From Planctomycetota bacterium (GTDB lineage Bacteria; Planctomycetota; Brocadiia; JAADGH01), in assembly GCA_013152475.1 (NCBI GenBank), contig JAADGH010000236.1:1-32670 (forward strand): 32,670 nt of DNA, read 5' to 3'. Shown here in pieces: positions 16,044 through 24,653 of this stretch; positions within the stretch are counted from its first letter, which is position 1; each line of letters begins with the position of its first letter. A program made the position numbers and the translations under genes. A model generated the notes under the pieces. The model ran no database searches. It had not been told where the DNA came from and saw only the letters and a list, made by a program, of their open reading frames with translations.

Positions 16044-17177
16044 TCACCTCCCTCCGAGTGAATCCCGAATGCTGAGGTAACTTTCGTACCTTCGCGGGTC
16101 GATCTTGCCGGCCTCCACCGCCTCCTTCACCCTGCAGTTCTGCTCGTGCGTATGACTGCATCCGGGGAAATAACAGTCTTCGGCAAAGGAGATGAACTCC
16201 AGAAAGAAACCGGCCAGATCCTCCACCGCCACATTCCAGATGCCGAAGGAGCGGATGCCCGGCGTATCGACCACATACCCCCCGACATCCAGCGGAATCA
16301 GCGTGGATCGCTCCGTTGTATGCCGTCCCTTCCCACGCCGGTCCTCCATCACCTTGCCCACCTTCAGGTCCAGGCCCGGCTGGACGGCGTTGAGCAGCGA
16401 TGACTTGCCCACCCCGGAATGGCCCGACACAACGGACATCTTGTCCTTCAACACCTCGCGCAGCGCGTCGATGCCCTCGCCGGTCTTCGCGCTGGTGTAG
16501 ATGACCTGGTAACCGATCGGCCCATACAACCGGTCGGCGTCGGGCCTGTCCTCCCCCGGGTCAAGGAGGTCGATCTTGTTGAGGCAGACCACCGGGGCAA
16601 GCCCGCCGTTCTCCGCCGCCACAATGTATCGGTCGATCAGCCCATACTTCAGGGGGGGCCTCTTCACGGAGGCGATAAGGACCAACTGATCGACGTTGGC
16701 CACCATGACGTGCTCGACGGCGCCCTTGAAGGAGTGCCGGCGGGAGAGTTTCGTCTTGCGCTCGGAAACCGATTCCACCGCCCCCTCGGTGGCGCTGACC
16801 ATGCGGAACTTCACGCGGTCCCCCACGGCAATCACGTTGCTCTGGCGCTGGCGGACCTGCTTGAACGTGCCGCGCGTGGCGCACCGGATCTCTTCTCCGT
16901 CATGGAGAATGGTGCACCACCGCGAGGTGACCTCTTTGACGATGCCGTCCATGAGGTCCCCCCCGGACAGCGGCTCGAGACGGCGCTTGAACTTGGCTTC
17001 GGTCTTCCCCTCGGGGGGGGCCTCCTCGGACCGTCGAAGGCGCTCCGTTTCCTCGCCGAGATCGTCCAGCCGGTCCTCTCGGTAGACACGCGTCCAGTCC
17101 CGGCGCTTCGGCGGCTTTCGCCGGCCGGTGCGGTGTTCGCGCGGGGCAACGTGGTTCGGCTCGTCCTTTTCCGCCAA
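16044..17177 (-). CDS. rsgA: ribosome small-subunit-dependent GTPase A with basic N-terminal extension
   Basis: Circularly permuted GTPase of 30S subunit maturation. Motifs in permuted order: an OB-fold domain starting near MDGIVKEVTSRW, G4 (CLNKID), G5 (TSAKTGEG), G1 (SGHSGVGKSS), G3 (DTPGIRSFG), then the zinc knuckle CYFPGCSHTHEQNC. Before the OB fold is a charged extension of about 74 residues containing RTGRRKPPKRRDWTR, a feature I recall from planctomycete RsgA. The start is debatable. ATG 17237 lies where the -10 box of a good promoter ends and has no ribosome binding site. TTG 17177 follows GGGAG by 5 nt and gives an N-terminus beginning MAEKDEPNH, so I prefer it (377 residues). It heads the rsgA-MBL-nitrilase set. 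Confidence 0.9.
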   Translation of the reverse strand: MAEKDEPNHVAPREHRTGRRKPPKRRDWTRVYREDRLDDLGEETERLRRSEEAPPEGKTEAKFKRRLEPLSGGDLMDGIVKEVTSRWCTILHDGEEIRCATRGTFKQVRQRQSNVIAVGDRVKFRMVSATEGAVESVSERKTKLSRRHSFKGAVEHVMVANVDQLVLIASVKRPPLKYGLIDRYIVAAENGGLAPVVCLNKIDLLDPGEDRPDADRLYGPIGYQVIYTSAKTGEGIDALREVLKDKMSVVSGHSGVGKSSLLNAVQPGLDLKVGKVMEDRRGKGRHTTERSTLIPLDVGGYVVDTPGIRSFGIWNVAVEDLAGFFLEFISFAEDCYFPGCSHTHEQNCRVKEAVEAGKIDPRRYESYLSIRDSLGGR

Positions 17178-17239
17178 CAGTGCTCCCGAGGGTTCAATCC
17201 GCCTGAAATACCTGAGATACGACGTTCGCCCACTCATTG

Positions 17240-17267
17240 ATTCTACTATGGACCTGGCGCTTGTCAA
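17240..17267 (-). promoter_or_regulatory. sigma70-type promoter for rsgA
   Basis: Minus strand TTGACA (17267-17262), a 16-bp spacer and TAGAAT (17245-17240). The transcript would begin near 17233, downstream of the ATG at 17237. If used, it rules that ATG out and favours TTG 17177 as the start. Confidence 0.55.
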
Positions 17268-17331
17268 GTCCTTGCATACGCCAGGCAATTCGAGCAGCGC
17301 GTCAGGTGCAAATCCCCCGCCTGCGACAGCC

Positions 17332-20300
17332 TCACTTCTTCTTTGCGGGGGCTGGCTTGGGCTTGGGCCCCGGCTTCGGCGCAGGGGGTTTTGGCTTGGG
17401 CTTGGGCTTCGGTTTGGGTTTGGGTGGCGTGGTGGCGAGGTAGTACGGATAGTGCGTCGTCGGGCCCCAGTTGCCCGCGCAGTCCTGCGCTCGAACGTGG
17501 AGGTAGTACATCCCCTTGCGCGCGAGGGGGGGAAGTGTCTTCTTGCGCTCGGCCGTGGCGGTGGAGGCCGGGGGCTCGCCAACAGGACGGAGGTCCATCG
17601 AGTATGCAAACGCCTTGATCCCCGTCGGGTCCAGGGAACGCCACTCGAAGGCCGGCTGCGCCTTGCCGGGACCGAAGATGGCGAAGTTGTCGAAGAAACA
17701 GCTCACCCCCGTCTGGTTCACCCCGCTGTTGTAATCCGACAGGCAGAGGTACTTGACGGTGTAGTTCTTCAGTTTTGGCAGGTGCTTTCGCAGAATCGCG
17801 TACAGATCGAATGAAACCGTGTGCCAGGCTCCATCGCTCTTGACCCGAACCCTCCCGATGTTCGGGTAGCTCCGGCTGTTCGACGTCATTCGGATGGCGT
17901 AATATTTCCCGTTGACGTGGGCGAGCAGGTGAATCCGCGCGCCCTTGGGGATCTTGTATTCGAAGCCGACCATCGGATACTTCGCCGCGTCGAAGGGCGT
18001 GGTGCGGATGTAGGTGCTGAACGCCGCCGAGCTGTTGGCGTTGCGGAGGCGAACGCAATAGTCCTTCTTCTGCGGATCGAAAAACCGGTCCACCTGCGCA
18101 CCGGTGTGCCCCCCCCAACTGCGCCACTGGCCCATCCCCCGGGAGAAGGTGTCGAACGAGGCGACGGCATGGGTCAGCCCCGTCACCTCGGGAGCGATGG
18201 GCGGCTCCTTGTCCGAGGCGTAGTCGATGGTCCATGTCCACTTGAACGGCCCCGCCGTGTTTCCGGCGAAGTCCTTCACCTGCGCCACGGCGAAGGGGAT
18301 CGTCTTTCCATTCGGCACCGGCGTGTCGGACCATCCCGACGCGGCGCACCACTCCCAGGACAGACCGCCCTTGCGGATGTCGAACTTCGTATGGGCGGCG
18401 TCGAGCCCGTAGGCCTTGCCCTCGAAGGTCACCTGGATCGACGCGGGATCCACACCCGCCGGCCCCTTGTCCGTGGCGGACATGGCCATGCGGGCGGATG
18501 TGTTCTTGCCGCTTGGGGGGGCGGCAAGCGCAGGCGGCGTGTTGTCGATGACGAATTTGTGATGGGAGGTCGGCCCCCAGTTGCCGGCGTTATCCTGGGC
18601 GCGGATGTGCAAGTACATGGGGCCCTCCGGAATGCCGGTAAAGGTCTTCTGCGTCTCCGGCCCCTCGGGCTTGGTGTCAGCATCCTCCACGGCCTTCGGG
18701 CTCCAATGGTAGCTGTAGCCCTTGATCCCGCTGGGGTCCACCGCTGCCCAGGTCAGTTGGAACCCGTTCTTCGCGCTCACGGCGGGAACCAACTGGAAGT
18801 TGTCGATATGGAACGTCTCCGTGGGTCCGTTCTTTGGATTGCCGTAGGTCCCGAAGGCAATCTGCCCGGCCTCATACATCTGCGGGTCGTATGGCTGCGC
18901 GCTCAGGAGATTGTGGGCGTTGATCTCGGCATGGTGCCATTTGCCATCCCTCGAAACGTTTGGGATCGTCCCCAGTTGGATGAGTCCCGACGAGCCCCCG
19001 GTGAAGTGGACATAGCCATACTGACCCGACGCCGCCATGCGGATGAGCAGGTCGGTAGAGACCGTGGGGGTCAGTTTGTAATCGAACGCAACCAGGGGAT
19101 ACTTGCCCAGATTCACGGGACTCCCATACGCCTGGGCGCGGAAATACCCTCCCACCACAGGGTTGAAGAGCTTCAGGCTGTATTTGCCCGACGCCGCCGT
19201 GGAGGGGTCGCGCGTCACAAAGGCATCGCCCTGGCTGCCGAAGCTCTTCCACGCCCCGACGCCGTCCTCGAAGGTGTCATTCACCGGGTAACCCATCACA
19301 CGGACCGGCGAGGGGGGGGCCTTGTCCTGCGCCCAATCCATTGCGTAGCTCCAGGAATAGGTGGACGTCTTCACCGGGGCGGCGAGGTCCTCGCAGTACT
19401 GGAGTGCGAAGTCCACCTTCTGGCCGTTATTGAAGTGCAGGCCGCTTGCGGCGGGGCGGAGGGTCAGGATGCGCTTGTGCCAGTCGTAGGAGAGGGTGTG
19501 ATCGTTGAGCGGCACGTCCGTCCCGTTCGCCTTCAGGCCGAGCTTGGCGATATTGGGGTGCGAAGAGGTCTTCGATGCAAACTGGATCTGGAACGGTGCG
19601 CCCCCCCACTTCGACCCGCTTGGCGGCGTGATCTTCGCGACGGCCAAGGGCTGTTCCTGAACGAAGAAGGGGTAATGCGTTGCGGGCGTCCACTTGCCGT
19701 CCGCGCCCTTGCCCTTGACATGGAAATACCAGAGCCCGTCGCCGACCTTGGGGTATTGGTGGGCGTTCTTGCTGCCGTTCGGGTTGTCGTCGGGCTGGGT
19801 GGCGGGTTTCTGGTCCAGGCAGAAGCTGTATTGCATGTGGCCCGGCCGCCAGATCAGATTGACGGGATTTCGGCCCGCAGTGACAATCTGGAAGTTGTCG
19901 ATGTTGTAGCTTGCGCCTTCGGGATTGCCCCCGAAGCCGGCCCGCAGATAGCCCTCGTGGAGGTCGCCGATCTCGAGTCCATCCAGCGTCAGACCGGCCT
20001 GGCGGGGGTAGCGCTCCCGCACAGCGGCGGCGATGTCGAAGCTCGCCGTGTGCCACTTGCCGTCCGCCGCCACATTGGCGATCTTGCCGAGACGGACGAT
20101 GTTCTCGTCGCTGTAGCCGTCGCCCGTGAATTGGATGAAATGGCGGCGCTTGCAGAGGGTCATGTAGAGGTTTACCTTCACATCGGGCGTCAGCTTGTAG
20201 TCGAAGCGGAAGGCCCTCACGTACGGCAGCGGGATCGTGGGTGTGGGGACCTTCACGCCGAAGTCCCCCCCGGCGTTCAGGTTGGTCAGCTTCAGGCTGT

Positions 20301-23229
20301 ACTTCCCCTCCGAGCAGGTGCTGCCGTCGAGACTGACGTATGCGCCCTGGTCCAGCCCGGTGCTCTGCCAGCCGCACGTATCGCCCTCGAAGTCGCAACA
20401 CACGCTGGGGTGCGTGCTGGACGTCACCGCGATACGCGGCAGCCTGGCCGGTTCGGCGCTTGGCTTCGGCGCCGGAAGCCGGACCGGGGGGAGGGTCTTG
20501 GACTCGTAAGAAACCTTTGCCCGCGCCACGACAATGCTGTTGTCCTGCGTCCAGAGGGCGACGTACTTCCCGGTGAGCGGCGAGGGGTCCTCATAGCTGA
20601 AGACAAGCTCGTTGTCGAAGTAGCACTCGATCTTCTTGCCGATCTTGCGGATTTTGACATAATACCATGCCCCGTGGATCGCCCGCTGGTTGTACTCCGG
20701 CATCCACGGCACGGCAATGTGGCGGGACTGGTCCTGGCGCGTGCGGGGGCAAAGGAACTTGTCCGTCTTCTGCACCACCTTCCCGCGGCGGCGCAGCTCC
20801 GTCCACTTCTCGCTCCAGATGCGGTCCCACGCCGAGAGAATGAAACTGTATCCCGAGTCCAGGTTTTCGCCATCGGCGCAGAAGGTCATGTTCATGTCGC
20901 CCATGCGGGCGTAGGACGTGCCGATCCCCTCCAGCATTTCCGACGACTGGCGCATGCGCAGGCCGACGTAATACTCGATCGTTATGTCGCCCGAGAACTC
21001 GCCCTTGTGCCAGAGCACCGCCACACCCCGGCTCCGCCCGGCCATGTGCCCCCACCAGGGAGTGCAGGAAAAGCGGTTCGTCACCTCCCACGTCCCCACG
21101 CGGAGCCAGTCCACCGGCGCCCGCTCGAAGAGGCAGTCCCACACATGGTCCCGCTTCACCGGCAGCTTCGCAAACTCGGGGGTTTCCGGCGCGCGCATGC
21201 CCATGCGCGTCCCCGGCAGAGGGGCGTCATCGCGATATACGATCAGGTCGTTGTCGCCCACCGACACCGAGACGTACTTGCCATCCCGCTGAACCGTGAT
21301 GGTCCCCTCACCGGACGCCCCCTTGACCGTGGCCTGGCCTACCACCTTGCCCAGGCGGCTCAGGGTAAGAAGGTGGTCCTTCGAGGGCTTGGGCGGGCCG
21401 GTGACCGCGAGGGCGTAGCCCTTCTTGAGGTCCTTGCCCTCGGTGCAAAAGGCCAGGACATATCCGGACGTTACGGGAACGGCGGCCGAGAACATCCCGT
21501 AGAAGTCCCCCTTGTGCCAGAAGAGGTTGTTGCCCGTCGGCACCCAAGCCCCGCGCCGCGTGGCCCAGTTGACCATGAACCGGTCCTGCCGAAAGATCTC
21601 GTTCTCCGGTTCACGCTCCCAGTCGGCGGATTTCGAGAAGGCCATCCGGCACGAGCGGAACTCCGTCCCCTGCGCATTCAGTCCCCACAGCGCCGGCGCG
21701 CCGGCGATGGCCCCGGGCAGCCGGGCCATCAGCTCGAGCGTGCCGTCGATATACACCTTCGCATGTCTCCCATCGCTCAGGTCGAGCATCAGCGCGTAGT
21801 CCCGCCCGCCCTCAAAGGCCCCGGGGCCCTCGGCGAAAACGGACGGCTTGCCGTCTTTGCCAGGAAGGAGCAGTTGCTTTTTGCCCGCATAGGGCCCGGC
21901 CTTTCCGCCCCACCGGAAGAGCAGCCCCGGTCCCGCCGAGAGGCCCACGCCCTGAGCGGCCGCCGACGGCTTCACCGTGGTCGTGAAGATGTAGTCCTTC
22001 CATGCCGAATCGCCCAGAGAGTAGGCCGCCTCCCCGGCGGCGACCGGCGCAAGCGCAACGTTTCCGTTCGCATCGGCCTTCGTCGCCCACGCCGGACCCG
22101 AATGCCTGCCAATGGACTTGAGAACGTCCACGCGGGAGAGATCGTATCGATCGCTGCTCTTGACGAGCACGTCGTCGAAGTGGGCCTCCGCCTCGTCCCC
22201 CACGTAGAGCCCGATCTGCCCGCCGGTGAGTTCCGGGCAGGTCACGTCAAACATCGGGGCGCCGTCGACATAGACCTGGATCCGTCCCCCGCGCGTAACC
22301 GCCTGCAGGCGATACCACTGGTGCGCCGCGCCGAGCGCATAGCCCTCCGCCAGCACCTTGGCCCCCTGCGGCGAGACGCGGAGAAGCTCCATCTTGCGGG
22401 GCAGACGGCGGATGTCGGCAAGGTTCCATCGGACCACGAAATAGTCGTTCTTGTCCCGGTAGCCGAACACGAGCCCGGCGAGGCCCCCCTGCGACTTGAC
22501 GGATACGCTGACGTCGTAATCGTCCCAGAAGGGATGGCCCGTGACGACGATCGCGGGGGCCTTGTCCTTCCCCATCTTGCCGCCGAGGGAGAAGGCGTTG
22601 GAGCTGTATTTGAACCGCGCGCCGGAGTGCTTCTCCTTCACCGAGTGGAACCGCCACTCGCCGCCGATCTTTACCCACGGCGCCAGGCCCATTTCCTTCT
22701 CGTCGCGCATGAAGTCGGCGCTGAACTCGATGGGCGCATAGGGCTGGACCTTCTGGCCGACAAGCGTCCCGCTCTTCACACCCACGCCGACGGCGCCCGA
22801 GGAAAAGGCGCTGTCGAGAACGTGCAGGACGAGACTCGGGCCTGCCACAACGGAGAGCGAGATGGCCCGCCTCTTCACGAGGATCGTCTGGTCCGCAGGT
22901 TTCCCGTCGGGGAATTGCAGCGCCGGGGCGGGAGCGGTCTGCAGGACCTTCTCCGTCCCGTTCACCACCCGAGCCAGGGCGCAGGTCTTGGCATCGAGGG
23001 TCAGCCGGTAATAGTTCTTCGCATCCTTGAGGCCGAAGACAAGGTTGAGCGGGACGTTGGGCAGCCGCTTGACGGTGAGGGAGAGGTCGTACTGCTCGTG
23101 GTCGTACTTCCCCACAAGCACATATTCCACCGTTCCCAGTGACACCTTCGGCGGCGGGCCGGCCGCGTATCCGCGCCCCCCCAGGAGCAGCGAAACGCCG
23201 CCGAGCAAAAGGACGAGAATCCGTTTCAC
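17332..23229 (-). CDS. giant secreted protein with LamG/DUF1080-like modules and a triplicated carbohydrate-binding-like unit
   Basis: 1965 residues from GTG 23229, chosen because CCGGAG lies 9 nt upstream and because it begins a signal peptide (MKRILVLLLGGVSLLLG). A TTG at 23238 has the ribosome binding site touching it and is less likely. The N-terminal half (about 30-960) holds about five concanavalin/LamG-like or DUF1080-like beta-sandwiches, recognised by repeated FxDDVLVKSS-type ends. The C-terminal half repeats a unit of about 373 residues: a FEDG..W beta-sandwich (starting near nt 20400, 19280 and 18160), an Fn3/Ig-like domain ending in RAQDNAGNWGPT-type motifs, and a further Ig-like domain. 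The last 30 residues are a Lys-Pro tail. It is probably a surface or extracellular glycan-binding or structural protein. I see no catalytic site. Confidence 0.88.
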   Translation of the reverse strand: MKRILVLLLGGVSLLLGGRGYAAGPPPKVSLGTVEYVLVGKYDHEQYDLSLTVKRLPNVPLNLVFGLKDAKNYYRLTLDAKTCALARVVNGTEKVLQTAPAPALQFPDGKPADQTILVKRRAISLSVVAGPSLVLHVLDSAFSSGAVGVGVKSGTLVGQKVQPYAPIEFSADFMRDEKEMGLAPWVKIGGEWRFHSVKEKHSGARFKYSSNAFSLGGKMGKDKAPAIVVTGHPFWDDYDVSVSVKSQGGLAGLVFGYRDKNDYFVVRWNLADIRRLPRKMELLRVSPQGAKVLAEGYALGAAHQWYRLQAVTRGGRIQVYVDGAPMFDVTCPELTGGQIGLYVGDEAEAHFDDVLVKSSDRYDLSRVDVLKSIGRHSGPAWATKADANGNVALAPVAAGEAAYSLGDSAWKDYIFTTTVKPSAAAQGVGLSAGPGLLFRWGGKAGPYAGKKQLLLPGKDGKPSVFAEGPGAFEGGRDYALMLDLSDGRHAKVYIDGTLELMARLPGAIAGAPALWGLNAQGTEFRSCRMAFSKSADWEREPENEIFRQDRFMVNWATRRGAWVPTGNNLFWHKGDFYGMFSAAVPVTSGYVLAFCTEGKDLKKGYALAVTGPPKPSKDHLLTLSRLGKVVGQATVKGASGEGTITVQRDGKYVSVSVGDNDLIVYRDDAPLPGTRMGMRAPETPEFAKLPVKRDHVWDCLFERAPVDWLRVGTWEVTNRFSCTPWWGHMAGRSRGVAVLWHKGEFSGDITIEYYVGLRMRQSSEMLEGIGTSYARMGDMNMTFCADGENLDSGYSFILSAWDRIWSEKWTELRRRGKVVQKTDKFLCPRTRQDQSRHIAVPWMPEYNQRAIHGAWYYVKIRKIGKKIECYFDNELVFSYEDPSPLTGKYVALWTQDNSIVVARAKVSYESKTLPPVRLPAPKPSAEPARLPRIAVTSSTHPSVCCDFEGDTCGWQSTGLDQGAYVSLDGSTCSEGKYSLKLTNLNAGGDFGVKVPTPTIPLPYVRAFRFDYKLTPDVKVNLYMTLCKRRHFIQFTGDGYSDENIVRLGKIANVAADGKWHTASFDIAAAVRERYPRQAGLTLDGLEIGDLHEGYLRAGFGGNPEGASYNIDNFQIVTAGRNPVNLIWRPGHMQYSFCLDQKPATQPDDNPNGSKNAHQYPKVGDGLWYFHVKGKGADGKWTPATHYPFFVQEQPLAVAKITPPSGSKWGGAPFQIQFASKTSSHPNIAKLGLKANGTDVPLNDHTLSYDWHKRILTLRPAASGLHFNNGQKVDFALQYCEDLAAPVKTSTYSWSYAMDWAQDKAPPSPVRVMGYPVNDTFEDGVGAWKSFGSQGDAFVTRDPSTAASGKYSLKLFNPVVGGYFRAQAYGSPVNLGKYPLVAFDYKLTPTVSTDLLIRMAASGQYGYVHFTGGSSGLIQLGTIPNVSRDGKWHHAEINAHNLLSAQPYDPQMYEAGQIAFGTYGNPKNGPTETFHIDNFQLVPAVSAKNGFQLTWAAVDPSGIKGYSYHWSPKAVEDADTKPEGPETQKTFTGIPEGPMYLHIRAQDNAGNWGPTSHHKFVIDNTPPALAAPPSGKNTSARMAMSATDKGPAGVDPASIQVTFEGKAYGLDAAHTKFDIRKGGLSWEWCAASGWSDTPVPNGKTIPFAVAQVKDFAGNTAGPFKWTWTIDYASDKEPPIAPEVTGLTHAVASFDTFSRGMGQWRSWGGHTGAQVDRFFDPQKKDYCVRLRNANSSAAFSTYIRTTPFDAAKYPMVGFEYKIPKGARIHLLAHVNGKYYAIRMTSNSRSYPNIGRVRVKSDGAWHTVSFDLYAILRKHLPKLKNYTVKYLCLSDYNSGVNQTGVSCFFDNFAIFGPGKAQPAFEWRSLDPTGIKAFAYSMDLRPVGEPPASTATAERKKTLPPLARKGMYYLHVRAQDCAGNWGPTTHYPYYLATTPPKPKPKPKPKPKPPAPKPGPKPKPAPAKKK
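17338..17425 (-). repeat. low-complexity Lys-Pro tail coding repeat
   Basis: The 3' end of the 1965-residue protein is built from alternating Lys and Pro codons, seen on the plus strand as repeated TTGGGC/TTTGGG units. It gives a strongly basic, extended C-terminus of about 30 residues. Such tails can span or bind anionic wall polymers; that role is inference. Confidence 0.7.
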
Positions 23230-23328
23230 GATACTCAACTCCGGATCACGTCGGACGTTTTGCTCCTTCCCGACCCGATCGACAATAAAACAAGCACGCC
23301 TGTTCTCACTGATTCGCTCGAGGTCACT

Positions 23329-23357
23329 ATTATATCGGGGATGCCGAGATTAGGCAA
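23329..23357 (-). promoter_or_regulatory. sigma70-type promoter for the giant secreted protein
   Basis: Minus strand TTGCCT (23357-23352), a 17-bp spacer and a consensus TATAAT (23334-23329). The transcript would begin near 23322, leaving a leader of about 93 nt. Confidence 0.65.
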
Positions 23358-23425
23358 GAAGAAAGCAGGGCCGCTGGCACGTCCTCCGTTACGGGGGAGG
23401 GCTCACGCCGCATGCGTACATCGCC

Positions 23426-23445
23426 ATTTCCGCTCGCGCGGGAAT
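23426..23445. repeat. REP-like hairpin
   Basis: ATTTCCGC (23426-23433), loop TCGC, GCGGGAAT (23438-23445), with one G-T wobble. The minus-strand reading, GTCATTCCCGCGCGAGCGG, resembles the very common ATTCCCGC..GCGGGAAT intergenic repeats. It lies between two divergent promoters. Confidence 0.45.
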
Positions 23446-23515
23446 GACATGGGCTGCGCCCGGCAGCGGCGGGGGACGGTCGCGGCGATTTCACGGTTTT
23501 CTGGTCCAAAAACGG

Positions 23516-23544
23516 TTGACATGGACAGGTCCGTTGACTACAAT
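23516..23544 (+). promoter_or_regulatory. strong sigma70-type promoter for gap
   Basis: Consensus TTGACA (23516-23521), a 17-bp spacer and TACAAT (23539-23544). The transcript start is expected near 23551, giving a leader of about 68 nt before ATG 23619. This is the best promoter match in the window, fitting a highly expressed glycolytic operon. Confidence 0.8.
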
Positions 23545-23618
23545 ACATGACTCGCACCTATAGGCGTCTATTCAACCAAATATCTGCTACCGCGTGAATG
23601 GGAAAGGAGCAAGAAGCA

Positions 23619-24626
23619 ATGGCGATTCGTGTAGGGATCAATGGATTTGGCAGGATCGGCCGGATGGTCTTCCGCGTGATGTGCCAGCGGAAGGGCAAGT
23701 TTGATGTGAAGGTCATCAACGACCTGGCCGACCCCGAAACCCTGGCGCATCTTCTGAAATATGACTCCGTCCACGGGCAATTCTCCGGCACGGTGAAGGC
23801 CGGAAAGAACAGCCTTACCGTGAACGGCAAGCGGATCCAGGTGATCTCCGAGAAGGACCCGGGCAAGCTGCCGTGGAAGAAGAACAAGGTCTATTTTGCC
23901 GTCGAGTCCACAGGCGTGTTCCGATACAAGGAAGACCTGAAGAAACACCTCAAGGCCGGCGCAGAGAAAGTGCTCCTCACCGTCCCGCCGAAGGACGAGA
24001 TCGACGCCACCATCGTGCTCGGCGTGAACGATGAAAAGTTGAAGCCGACGGACAAGATCATCTCGAACGCCTCCTGCACCACCAACTGTCTGGCGCCGAT
24101 GGTGAAGGTGCTCCACGACAACTTCAGCATCGTGCAGGGGATGATGACCACGACCCACGCCTACACGAACGATCAGCGCATCGCCGACCTGGTGCACAAG
24201 GACCTGCGACGCGCCCGGGCGGCTGCGGTCAACATCATCCCGACCAGCACAGGCGCGGCAAAGGCCATCGGCTCGATCATCCCCGAGCTGAACGGCAAGC
24301 TGAACGGCATGTCCATGCGGGTCCCTGTTCCGGACGGGTCGGTGACGGATTTCGTGGCCCTCTGCAAAGGGAAGGTTACAGAGAAGGCGGTGAACGCTGC
24401 GATGAAAAAGGCCGCCTCCAGCGCCAAGATGAAGGGCAAACTGGTCTACTGTGAGGACCCGATCGTCTCCAGCGACATCATCGGCAACACCGCCTCCTGC
24501 ATCTTCGACTCCCTCTGCACCATGGTACTCGGCGACAATATGGTGAAGGTGATCGGGTGGTACGACAACGAATGGGGCTACTCGAACCGCGTGGTTGACC
24601 TGATGGCCAAGGCGGCCAGCCTGTAA
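23619..24626 (+). CDS. gap: type I glyceraldehyde-3-phosphate dehydrogenase
   Basis: 335 residues from ATG 23619, supported by AAAGGAG (23603-23609). An in-frame ATG at 23598 precedes that ribosome binding site and is rejected. The Rossmann motif is INGFGRIGR. The Asp in VINDLAD (D35) favours NAD over NADP. The catalytic Cys is C153 in SNASCTTNC, and the base is H180 in TTTHAYTNDQ. It oxidatively phosphorylates glyceraldehyde 3-phosphate to 1,3-bisphosphoglycerate, or the reverse in gluconeogenesis, in the cytoplasm. It is the first gene behind a strong promoter, and pgk follows after 27 bp. Confidence 0.97.
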   Translation: MAIRVGINGFGRIGRMVFRVMCQRKGKFDVKVINDLADPETLAHLLKYDSVHGQFSGTVKAGKNSLTVNGKRIQVISEKDPGKLPWKKNKVYFAVESTGVFRYKEDLKKHLKAGAEKVLLTVPPKDEIDATIVLGVNDEKLKPTDKIISNASCTTNCLAPMVKVLHDNFSIVQGMMTTTHAYTNDQRIADLVHKDLRRARAAAVNIIPTSTGAAKAIGSIIPELNGKLNGMSMRVPVPDGSVTDFVALCKGKVTEKAVNAAMKKAASSAKMKGKLVYCEDPIVSSDIIGNTASCIFDSLCTMVLGDNMVKVIGWYDNEWGYSNRVVDLMAKAASL

Positions 24627-24653
24627 GCCTGGAAGAAAGGGAGTATAGGTACG

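Larger units (their letters stand above)
23230..23618. other. 389-bp divergent control region between the giant secreted protein gene and gap
   Basis: It contains a minus-strand promoter (23329-23357), a REP-like hairpin (23426-23445) and a plus-strand promoter (23516-23544) followed by the gap leader. I see no gene in it. Confidence 0.7.

Noticed and set aside
16044..17609. Extended rsgA frame starting at 17609
   Set aside because: The first 124 codons are Pro/Arg/Ser-rich and overlap the end of the giant secreted protein gene in another frame; a promoter lies between.
17821..23142. A 1773-codon open frame on the plus strand opposite the giant secreted protein
   Set aside because: It is the antisense shadow of a GC-rich gene. 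It has no recognisable domain, no signal peptide and no fitting promoter, while the minus frame has signal peptide, repeated modules and a promoter.
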